From NCBI GenBank assembly GCA_018335615.1, contig JAGXRS010000121.1:1-12586 (forward strand): 12,586 nucleotides of DNA, given 5' to 3'. Shown piece by piece: positions 7,162 to 12,586 of the stretch. Positions within the stretch are counted from its first letter, which is position 1, and every line of letters starts with the position of its first letter. A program made the translations under genes and the position numbers. This stretch comes from Hydrogenophaga sp. (GTDB lineage: Bacteria > Pseudomonadota > Gammaproteobacteria > Burkholderiales > Burkholderiaceae_C). The notes beneath the pieces are model-generated. The model had not been told where the DNA came from. It saw nothing but the letters and a program-made list of their open reading frames with translations, and ran no database searches.

Positions 7162-7185
7162 AGCTGCCATTAGGCGATGGCCGCT
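7162..7185. promoter_or_regulatory. Imperfect inverted repeat upstream of chnD, candidate operator
   Basis: AGCTGCCAT (7162-7170) and ATGGCCGCT (7177-7185) form 9-base arms with one mismatch and a 6-base spacer. The core CTGCCATT recurs as a direct repeat at 7198-7205, 34 bases on, and TGCCATT also occurs in the chnC control region (2562-2568). It could mark a second regulated promoter for chnDE. No clear -35/-10 pair was found here. Confidence 0.3.
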
Positions 7186-7239
7186 GCGATGTAGCGTCTG
7201 CCATTTTTTGAAATCCAGATACTCAAGGAAACACACACC

Positions 7240-8292
7240 ATGCGCTGTTATTGCGTGATGCACCATTCAAAGCCGCTTGAACTCGTCGAGCGTGAGACTC
7301 CGCAGCCCGTGGAAACCGAGGTGCTTGTGCGGGTGAAGGCCGCTGGCCTTTGCCACACGGACCTGCACATCTGGGAGGGCTTTTACGACCTGGGAGGCGG
7401 CAAGCGGCTGAACCTGGCGGACCGGGGCATCAAGCCGCCCATCATCCTCAGCCACGAAATCTGTGGCGAGGTGGTATCGGCCGGTGCGGACGCTGGTGAG
7501 GTCAAGGTGGGTGGCCGCTTCCTGATCCATCCCTGGATCGGTTGCGGTGAATGCCCCACCTGCCTGCGCGGCGACGAGAATCTCTGCCTGAAGGGCCGCG
7601 CCCTTGGCGTGGCACGCCCCGGTGGTTTTGCCGACTACGTGATCGTTCCCCACCCGCGCTACCTGGTCAACATCGACGGCCTGGACGAGGCCGAGGCAGC
7701 GCCTCTGGCCTGCGCGGGCGTGACGACCTACAGCGCCATCAAGAAGCTGGGCGACGGCATCCACCATGAGCCCGTCGTCATCATCGGTGCCGGCGGCCTG
7801 GGCCTGATGGCCATCGAGGTGCTCAAGGCCCTGGGAGGCAAAGGCGCCATCGTGGTGGACATCGACCCTGCCAAGCGCGAAGCCGCATTGGCCGCTGGCG
7901 CGCTGTCGGTGATCGACGGCAAGGCGGCCGATGCGGCCAGCCAGATCATCGCGGCGACCGAAGGCGGTGCCGGCCAGATTCTGGACCTGGTGGGCTCGGC
8001 CCCGACTGTCTCGCTGGCGATGCAAAGTGCCCGCCGCGGCGGACACATCGTCATCTGCGGGCTTATGGGTGGTGACCTGACCATCTCGCTGGCGACCATC
8101 CCGCTGCGCCCGCTGTGCATCGAGGGCAGCTACGTCGGCACCCTGTCCGAACTGCGAGAGCTGGTGGAACTGGTCAAGCGCAGCGGCATGAAGTCGATTC
8201 CGGTGTCGCGCCGCCCGATGGCCCAGGTGAACCAGGCCATTGACGACCTGCACCACGGCAAGGTGATCGGGCGTGCCGTACTGATCCCATGA
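7240..8292 (+). CDS. chnD: 6-hydroxyhexanoate dehydrogenase (zinc-dependent alcohol dehydrogenase)
   Basis: Predicted to oxidise 6-hydroxyhexanoate, released by ChnC, to 6-oxohexanoate. The 350-residue medium-chain dehydrogenase shows catalytic-zinc ligands Cys38 (GLCHTD), His72/Glu73 (SHEICGE) and a probable third ligand Cys158; structural-zinc cysteines 102, 105, 108 and 116 (GCGECPTCLRGDENLC); the cofactor motif GAGGLG (183-188); and Asp207 in VVDID, which favours NAD. Segments such as MRCYCVMHHSKPLELVE and HPWIGCGEC closely resemble ChnD of Acinetobacter as I remember it. AAGGAA (7225-7230) is the ribosome site. It is followed after 31 bases by chnE. A 12-base tandem duplication covers the stop codon without changing the protein end. 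The zinc dehydrogenase call is certain; the substrate rests on resemblance and context. Confidence 0.93.
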   Translation: MRCYCVMHHSKPLELVERETPQPVETEVLVRVKAAGLCHTDLHIWEGFYDLGGGKRLNLADRGIKPPIILSHEICGEVVSAGADAGEVKVGGRFLIHPWIGCGECPTCLRGDENLCLKGRALGVARPGGFADYVIVPHPRYLVNIDGLDEAEAAPLACAGVTTYSAIKKLGDGIHHEPVVIIGAGGLGLMAIEVLKALGGKGAIVVDIDPAKREAALAAGALSVIDGKAADAASQIIAATEGGAGQILDLVGSAPTVSLAMQSARRGGHIVICGLMGGDLTISLATIPLRPLCIEGSYVGTLSELRELVELVKRSGMKSIPVSRRPMAQVNQAIDDLHHGKVIGRAVLIP

Positions 8293-8304
8293 CTGATCCC
8301 ATGA
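8281..8304. repeat. 12-bp tandem duplication over the chnD stop codon
   Basis: CTGATCCCATGA occurs twice in a row (8281-8292, 8293-8304). The first copy ends with the chnD TGA stop, and the second lies in the short gap before chnE. The duplication lengthens the spacer but does not alter either reading frame. Confidence 0.95.
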
Positions 8305-8323
8305 GTTTCTGAAAGAGCACACC

Positions 8324-9754
8324 ATGTATCCCCAACTCAGCCTCTACATTGACGGACAAATGCTGCGCGGCGAAGGCCGCCGCGAGCAGGATGTACTGAA
8401 CCCCGCCAACAACCAGGTGATCGGCCAGCTGCCGCATGCCACCCAGGCCGACCTGGACATGGCGCTGGCAGCGGCACAGCGCGCCTTCGCGTCGTGGCGC
8501 AGCAGCACGGCGATGCAGCGCGCGCAGGTGCTGAAAGCCGTCGCAGGATTGATTCGCGAACGTGCGCCGCAAATCGGCCGCAATCTCACCCTGGAGCAGG
8601 GCAAGCCCCTGGCCGAGGGCGTGGGCGAAGTGGCGGTCTGCGCCGAGCACGCCGAGTGGCATGCCGAGGAATGCCGGCGCATCTATGGCCGCCTCATTCC
8701 ACCCCGCGATGCCAGCGTGCAGCAGACGGTGCTGCGTGAACCCATCGGCGTGTGCGTGGCCTTCTCGCCCTGGAACTTCCCGTTCAGCCAAGCCTTTCGC
8801 AAGGTGGTCGCGGCCATTGGCGCGGGGTGCACTGTCATCCTCAAAGGTTCCAGCGACACACCGGCCTCGGTGCTGGCAATTGCCCAGCTGTTTCATGACG
8901 CCGGCTTGCCGCCGGGCGTGCTGAATGTGGTGTCGGGCGATTCCGGAATGATCTCGGACTACCTGATCCGCTCTCCCATCGTGCGTAAGATTTCCTTCAC
9001 GGGCTCCACACCTGTGGGGCAGCAGCTGGCAGCGCTGGCCGGTGCGAACATGAAGCGCAGCACCATGGAGCTGGGCGGCCACGCGCCCGTGATCGTGTGT
9101 GACGATGCGGACATCGACCGCGCGGCAGACGTGCTGTCGGGCTTCAAGTTCCGCAACGCGGGACAGGTGTGCATCTCCCCCACGCGCTTTTATGTGCAGG
9201 ACGGCGTGTATGACCGTTTCGTCGAACGATTTGCGCAGCGGGCACAGGCACTGGCGGTCGGAGACGGGCTGGTTGAAACCAACCGCATGGGGCCGTTGGC
9301 GCAACCGCGCCGCGTCGCTGCCATGGAGGGTTTCGTGGAAGACGCCCGCCAGCGCGGCGCCAAGATCGTAACGGGCGGCCATCGGCTGCAAGGCGACGGC
9401 AACTTCTTCGCCCCCACGGTGCTGGCCGACCTGCCCGACGACTCGCGCTTCATGACCGAAGAGCCCTTCGGCCCGATGGCCGGCATGGTGCGATTCAAGA
9501 CCGTGGAAGAAGTGCTTTCGCGCGCCAACAGCCTGCCCTTTGGCCTGGCGTCGTATGCCTTCACCACGTCACTGAAGAACGCGCACCAGATCTCGCGCGG
9601 GCTGGAAGCCGGCATGGTGTCCATCAACCACATCGGGCTTGCGCTGGCCGAGACACCGTTTGGCGGCATCAAGGAAAGCGGCTATGGCAGCGAGGGCGGC
9701 AGTGAAACCTTCGACGGCTACCTGACCACCAAGTTCGTGTCGCAACTCAATTAA
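8324..9754 (+). CDS. chnE: 6-oxohexanoate dehydrogenase (aldehyde dehydrogenase family)
   Basis: Predicted to oxidise 6-oxohexanoate (adipate semialdehyde) to adipate, the last step of the cluster. The 476-residue length suits the succinate-semialdehyde-dehydrogenase-like branch. Visible motifs are SPWNFPF with Asn151, LKGSSDTP around Lys174 in the cofactor pocket, FTGST (225-229), catalytic base Glu249 in MELGGHAP, catalytic Cys283 in NAGQVCISPTRFY, and FGGIKESGYGSEGG near the C-terminus. The pocket has KGSSD where many relatives have KPSE or KPAE; this may affect NAD/NADP choice, which I cannot settle. The ribosome site is weak (GAAAGAG near 8311-8317). It is the last plus-strand gene and converges on chnR. 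Succinate semialdehyde dehydrogenase is the main alternative, made less likely by the context. Confidence 0.92.
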   Translation: MYPQLSLYIDGQMLRGEGRREQDVLNPANNQVIGQLPHATQADLDMALAAAQRAFASWRSSTAMQRAQVLKAVAGLIRERAPQIGRNLTLEQGKPLAEGVGEVAVCAEHAEWHAEECRRIYGRLIPPRDASVQQTVLREPIGVCVAFSPWNFPFSQAFRKVVAAIGAGCTVILKGSSDTPASVLAIAQLFHDAGLPPGVLNVVSGDSGMISDYLIRSPIVRKISFTGSTPVGQQLAALAGANMKRSTMELGGHAPVIVCDDADIDRAADVLSGFKFRNAGQVCISPTRFYVQDGVYDRFVERFAQRAQALAVGDGLVETNRMGPLAQPRRVAAMEGFVEDARQRGAKIVTGGHRLQGDGNFFAPTVLADLPDDSRFMTEEPFGPMAGMVRFKTVEEVLSRANSLPFGLASYAFTTSLKNAHQISRGLEAGMVSINHIGLALAETPFGGIKESGYGSEGGSETFDGYLTTKFVSQLN

Positions 9755-9761
9755 GGCGCAA

Positions 9762-9791
9762 AGACTGCCAATCCACAAAAATGGGCAGTCT
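9762..9791. terminator. Hairpin after chnE, terminator-like
   Basis: Arms AGACTGCC (9762-9769) and GGCAGTCT (9784-9791) form a perfect 8-bp stem with a 14-base loop, starting 7 bases after the chnE stop. No long T-run follows on either strand, so it may act as a weak or assisted terminator or protect the mRNA end. Confidence 0.5.
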
Positions 9792-9915
9792 CACTGAAGC
9801 GCAGGCTGCCATTGCCCGCCAGCAGCACCCCATGGCGGCGCGGGCGTGTCGCGAACGGGCAGCTGACATTGGTACTCGTCAATTATTGATATTGCACGGT
9901 TTATTGCTGAGACAT

Positions 9916-9963
9916 AACCCCGTTCAACCTGTGCTTGTCGAAGGGCTCAGCCCGAACGGGGTT
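9916..9963. repeat. REP-like intergenic inverted repeat
   Basis: Outer arms AACCCCGTTC (9916-9925) and GAACGGGGTT (9954-9963) match perfectly over 10 bp. A smaller hairpin GGGCT-C-AGCCC (9943-9953) lies inside. The inner bases CTTGTCGAAGGGCTCAGCCC resemble a repeat family I recognise from many proteobacterial intergenic spaces, built on GCTTGTCGAAG and CTCAGCCCGAAC. It may also serve as a bidirectional terminator for chnE and chnR. Confidence 0.65.
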
Positions 9964-10073
9964 GGCGAATAAATCCCGCCGGATCAACAGATCGCCCCCA
10001 GGCCCCGCTTGGCGCGTGCCACATGGATGAGGACCCTGACCTCGTCCATCGTCGGGTTTGACCAGCAGGCCGC

Positions 10074-10997
10074 TCAGTTGATGAAATTTTCGGTCGCGCG
10101 CAGCGCCGCCGCGTTCACCGTGCTGCGGTACTCCACGGGCGTTTGCTTGAAAGCCCGCTTGAAGTGGCGCACCAGATGGCTCTGGTCGGAGAAGCCGCAG
10201 TCCATGGCAATGCACTTCAGCGGCACAGCCACCGGACGGCTGAGCAGGCGCCGGGCGCGCTCCAGGCGCTGGCGCAAAACATAGGCGTGCGGTGCGCAGC
10301 CAAACTCTGCATGGAACTTGCGGATCAGCCCGGACACACTCACGCCCGCCTCGCGCGCCATCTCATCGAGCTTGAGGTTGCGATCCAGGTTGTCCTCGAC
10401 ATACTGCACAAGGCGCCGCCGCTGCCAATCTGCCATGCGGCCGGCCAGCGGCACCTCGCGCACGCCGGCCTTGGCATAGCGGCGAAGCAGATGAACGCAA
10501 AGCTGATTCACCAGCGACGACCGGTACAGCCCGCCGCCAAGCCCGCCGCTTTCCAACTCGGACTCGAAGGCGGACATTAGGCCGGGCAGGATGTCGTCCT
10601 GGGCACGCACGCAGTCTTCCATGCCCACATCACTCACGCTTCGCTCAAAAACTTCTTCGGCGACACGGCACAGCTCGGTGTGCGCCAGGTAGATGTGCGT
10701 GACGTCAATCGGGCGGTCCCACTTCCACTGAGACGACTCGCCGCGCGTCAGCAGCGAACACACGCCCCGCCCCACCCGCTCGCTGCGCCAAGCGCCACCT
10801 GCGCGCCGGCTCATGACCGCGTCATCGCACTTGTAACGCACGAGCATGTAGTCGCGCATGGAGGGAATTTCAACGTCAAGGGACGTGTACTGATAGCCCT
10901 TGAGCGTCACCTGATCCCAACCGACCGGCACGCTGTCAAGCGTCAGCTGGCCGGGTATCCAGCGGGGAACTTCATCAGGCGCAACAAGTTGACTCAT
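10074..10997 (-). CDS. chnR: AraC-family transcriptional regulator of the chn cluster
   Basis: Probable activator of the catabolic genes, as ChnR is in Acinetobacter; the inducer would be cyclohexanone or a related compound. The 307-residue protein has an N-terminal domain of about 190 residues without a clear signature, then the AraC DNA-binding domain: a first helix-turn-helix near 209-230 (LDEMAREAGVSVSGLIRKFH) and a second near 257-290 with the family signature GFSDQSHLVRHFKRAF. The start at 10997 (MSQLVAPDEVP) was chosen because GGAG lies 9 bases upstream and family-like sequence begins there. The frame stays open to 11111, with a second ATG at 11021, so the start is not certain. It is transcribed towards chnE. 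A perfect FNR-type box lies about 46 bases upstream of this start. Its role in this cluster is inferred from position and family. Confidence 0.88.
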   Translation of the reverse strand: MSQLVAPDEVPRWIPGQLTLDSVPVGWDQVTLKGYQYTSLDVEIPSMRDYMLVRYKCDDAVMSRRAGGAWRSERVGRGVCSLLTRGESSQWKWDRPIDVTHIYLAHTELCRVAEEVFERSVSDVGMEDCVRAQDDILPGLMSAFESELESGGLGGGLYRSSLVNQLCVHLLRRYAKAGVREVPLAGRMADWQRRRLVQYVEDNLDRNLKLDEMAREAGVSVSGLIRKFHAEFGCAPHAYVLRQRLERARRLLSRPVAVPLKCIAMDCGFSDQSHLVRHFKRAFKQTPVEYRSTVNAAALRATENFIN

Positions 10998-11035
10998 AAA
11001 CAGCAACTCCGGCAGGCCCATATGCAGGCCAAAGG

Positions 11036-11051
11036 TTTGATTTTCATCAAA
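11036..11051. promoter_or_regulatory. FNR/Anr-type binding site upstream of chnR
   Basis: TTTGAT-TTTC-ATCAAA is a perfect inverted repeat that contains the exact FNR/Anr consensus TTGAT-N4-ATCAA. Its centre is about 46 bases upstream of the chosen chnR start. FNR and Anr act under low oxygen, so chnR transcription may respond to oxygen. It could activate or block transcription depending on the unknown start site. Confidence 0.6.
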
Positions 11052-11069
11052 GCAACCGGCGCCTACATC

Positions 11070-11081
11070 GGGGTTAACCCC
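11070..11081. promoter_or_regulatory. Perfect 12-bp palindrome GGGGTTAACCCC upstream of chnR
   Basis: It lies 18 bases beyond the FNR-type box on the far side from chnR and is fully symmetric. It could be a site for a second regulator of chnR, but no family is recognised from the sequence. Confidence 0.35.
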
Positions 11082-11295
11082 ATTTGCGGACTGCGCTCTG
11101 AGAACGAGCAAGATTGGACGTGGCCTTCATGCGGTCGAGCGGCGCGCACCCTTGGCATCTCCTCTGCGCGACACAGCGCGACGAAGCTGCGTTGTCAACT
11201 TGAAGCCGCCCGTTGGCAGGCCGTTCCACCCCCGACTGTGGAAGGCTGGCGTCCGGCCTGCGCAGGGCGTGTTCGCTTCAACCCGTCGTCAGCAA

Positions 11296-12357
11296 CTACA
11301 ACACTTCAAACACGCCCGCCGCGCCCATGCCGCCGCCAATGCACATGGTCACGCAGACTTTCTTTGCCCCGCGGCGCTTGCCTTCGATCAGCGCATGGCC
11401 CGTGAGGCGCTGGCCCGACACACCATAGGGGTGGCCCAGGGCGATGGCGCCGCCGTTCACGTTCAGGCGGTCCGCCGGGATGCCCAGCTTGTCGCGGCAG
11501 TACAGCACCTGCACGGCAAAAGCCTCGTTCAGCTCCCACAGGTCGATGTCCTGCACCGTCAGGCCCAGCTTCTTGAGCACCTTGGGCACGGCGAACACGG
11601 GGCCAATGCCCATTTCGTCAGGCTCGCAGCCGGCCACCGCAAAGCCGAGGAAACGGCCCAGAGGCTTCAGGCCCTTCTTGCTGGCGTACTCTTCGCTGGC
11701 CACCACGCAGGCGCCAGCGCCATCGCTGAACTGGCTGGCGTTGCCAGCAGAGATCAGACCACCCGGCAGTGCCGAGCGCAGGCCGCTGATGGCATCCACC
11801 GTGGTGCCTTCCCGCGTGCCTTCGTCCTTGCTCACCGTGACCTGCTTGGTGATCAGGCCCAGCGTCTTGTCAGCCACGCCGGCCGTCACGGTGATGGGGG
11901 CGATTTCGGCATCGAACAGGCCGGCGGCCTGGGCAGCGCAGGCCTTTTGCTGGCTGCCCGCACCGTACTCGTCCATGGCTTCGCGGCCGATGTTGTAGCG
12001 CTTGGCCACCTGCTCGGCAGTCTGCAGCATGCTCCAGTAGATCTCGGGCTTTTGCTTGGCCAGGGCCAGGTCCTGGATCATGTGCAGATTCATCTCCTGC
12101 TGCACGCAGGAGATGCTTTCGACGCCCCCGGCCACAAACACATCGGCCTCGCCCGCGATGATGCGCTGGGCAGCCATGGCGATGGTCTGCAGGCCCGACG
12201 AACAGAAGCGGTTGACGGTCACGCCCGATGCCGTGATGGGCAGGCCGGCCTTCAGCGCGATCTGGCGTGCGATGTTGCTGCCCGTGGCGCCTTCGGGCGT
12301 AGCGCAACCCATGATGACGTCGTCCACGTCAGCGGCGTCGATGCCGGCGCGCTGTAC
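11296..12357 (-). pseudogene. Acetyl-CoA acyltransferase (thiolase), 5' truncated by IS1071
   Basis: Thiolases split 3-oxoacyl-CoA in the last step of beta-oxidation. About 353 native codons remain. The frame is open up to the IS1071 end at 12358, so the start codon and roughly 40 N-terminal residues are lost. The nucleophile region VNRFCSSGLQ, the His-containing GGAIALGHPYGVSG and the C-terminal active-site Cys in CVTMCIGGGMG are all present, and the protein ends normally in GVFEVL. A GTG at 12327 could allow internal initiation, but it has no clear ribosome site and would give a protein lacking the first part of the fold, so function is doubtful. IS1071 fragments are known to drive neighbouring genes at times, which leaves a small chance of expression. 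It is on the same strand as chnR and the acyl-CoA dehydrogenase remnant. Confidence 0.88.
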
Positions 12358-12467
12358 GGGGTCTCCTCGTTTTCAGTGCAATAAGTGACGGTACGCAAAG
12401 CTAGCACTGGCGCGGGGGTGGTCTGGGTAGACCGTTGATTTCATTGACTTTCCTGTTCGCTTTGTAA
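12358..12467. repeat. IS1071 long terminal inverted repeat (110 bp by family knowledge)
   Basis: IS1071 carries unusually long inverted repeats of 110 bp. The start at 12358 is seen directly; the inner limit is set from the known length, because the partner repeat is outside the window. Confidence 0.7.
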
Positions 12468-12502
12468 ACGGGTATGGTGGCCTCCCACTTTTGAGGTTCA
12501 CG

Positions 12503-12586
12503 ATGCAGGGTTGGCACACAACGTTTTTGGGGATGCGTGGGCTCCCCCGCGATATCAGCGACTTCGAGATGAAGGCATTTTTCACC
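12503..12586 (+). CDS. tnpA: IS1071 transposase TnpA, first 28 codons (runs off the window)
   Basis: The frame starts MQGWHTTFLGMRGLPRD and continues ISDFEMKAFFT to the last base of the window without a stop. This is the N-terminus typical of IS1071 transposases (about 970 residues). The start at 12503 has a GAGG stretch about 8 bases upstream. The protein belongs to a different branch of the Tn3 family from the transposase at 1-1497. Confidence 0.9.
   Translation, partial: MQGWHTTFLGMRGLPRDISDFEMKAFFT

Larger units (their letters stand above)
9755..10073. other. Gene-free region between convergent chnE and chnR
   Basis: These 319 bases hold no supported gene; a 63-codon frame at 9781-9972 lacks a ribosome site and overlaps the repeats. 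The region carries a hairpin just after chnE and a REP-like inverted repeat at 9916-9963, both of which could stop transcription from the two converging genes. Confidence 0.75.
10998..11295. promoter_or_regulatory. Region between the chnR start and the thiolase remnant
   Basis: No gene is supported in these 298 bases. It should hold the chnR promoter and the 3' end region of the thiolase gene. It contains an FNR-type box, the palindrome GGGGTTAACCCC, a small hairpin TTCCAC/GTGGAA (11224-11243) 53 bases past the thiolase stop that could act as a weak terminator, and the palindrome CCTGCGCAGG (11257-11266). Confidence 0.55.
12358..12586 (+). mobile_element. Left end of IS1071 (Tn3-family insertion sequence), continues past the window
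   Basis: The element begins with GGGGTCTCCTCGTTTTCAGT, which I recognise as the IS1071 terminus, immediately after the broken thiolase codons. The transposase ATG lies 146 bases in. IS1071 is about 3.2 kb and is well known for bracketing catabolic genes in Comamonadaceae plasmids. Only its first 229 bases are visible; the adjoining host bases TGTAC (12353-12357) differ from AGGTA at the Tn21-type end, so the two elements inserted separately. Confidence 0.9.

Noticed and set aside
7267..8325. Minus-strand frame of 352 codons opposite chnD
   Set aside because: It is antisense to a complete zinc alcohol dehydrogenase gene and shows antisense-type composition.
8174..9391. Minus-strand frame of 405 codons opposite chnE
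   Set aside because: It is antisense to an intact aldehyde dehydrogenase gene with all its catalytic motifs; no ribosome site or motif supports it.
9781..9972. Small 63-codon frame between chnE and chnR
   Set aside because: It has no ribosome site, overlaps a hairpin and a REP-like repeat, and has no recognisable sequence.
11152..12384. Plus-strand frame of 410 codons opposite the thiolase
   Set aside because: It is the shadow of the thiolase remnant, crosses the IS1071 boundary, and has Ala/His/Gly-rich composition without recognisable motifs.
1493..12467. Simple composite transposon with matching ends around the chn cluster
   Set aside because: The two border elements belong to different Tn3 branches with different inverted repeats and different flanking bases, so they cannot be paired from this window.
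1..12586. CRISPR arrays, tRNA or rRNA genes
   Set aside because: No regularly spaced repeats, tRNA-like cloverleaf sequences or rRNA segments were seen in reading the window; an RNA covariance search would be needed for certainty.

Overview
The window is GC-rich and looks like accessory DNA from a betaproteobacterium, most likely in the Comamonadaceae (the Comamonas, Acidovorax or Alicycliphilus group). The evidence for this is the IS1071 end, the Tn21-type transposon end, the style of the truncated beta-oxidation genes, and the close match of the central cluster to known cyclohexanol/cyclohexanone degradation genes. The genus cannot be fixed from the sequence alone.

Layout. Positions 1-1530 hold the 3' half of a Tn21-subfamily transposase gene and the terminal inverted repeat of its transposon. 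That end has cut an acyl-CoA dehydrogenase gene (minus strand, 1494-2438), which now ends in 11 residues read from the inverted repeat. Six plus-strand genes follow: a lactone hydrolase (chnC, 2712-3614), cyclohexanone monooxygenase (chnB, 3735-5330), a short-chain alcohol dehydrogenase (chnA, 5367-6119), an outer-membrane channel-like protein (6209-7099), a zinc alcohol dehydrogenase (chnD, 7240-8292) and an aldehyde dehydrogenase (chnE, 8324-9754). A convergent AraC-family regulator (chnR, minus strand, 10074-10997) comes next, then a thiolase gene (minus strand, 11296-12357) that has lost its 5' end to IS1071. IS1071 begins at 12358 and runs off the window.

How the genes work together. ChnA oxidises cyclohexanol to cyclohexanone. 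ChnB, a flavin Baeyer-Villiger monooxygenase using NADPH and O2, expands the ring to epsilon-caprolactone. ChnC opens the lactone to 6-hydroxyhexanoate. ChnD and ChnE oxidise that through 6-oxohexanoate to adipate, which would enter beta-oxidation. The embedded outer-membrane protein could help substrate entry, and ChnR is the probable activator. The pathway is known from Acinetobacter and Comamonas-type bacteria, so the catabolic system itself is not new.

Less expected points: a perfect FNR/Anr-type box (TTGAT-N4-ATCAA) just upstream of chnR, which suggests oxygen-linked control of an oxygen-dependent pathway; several palindromes in the control regions; and broken beta-oxidation genes on both sides that record mobile-element insertions at the two borders of the cluster.
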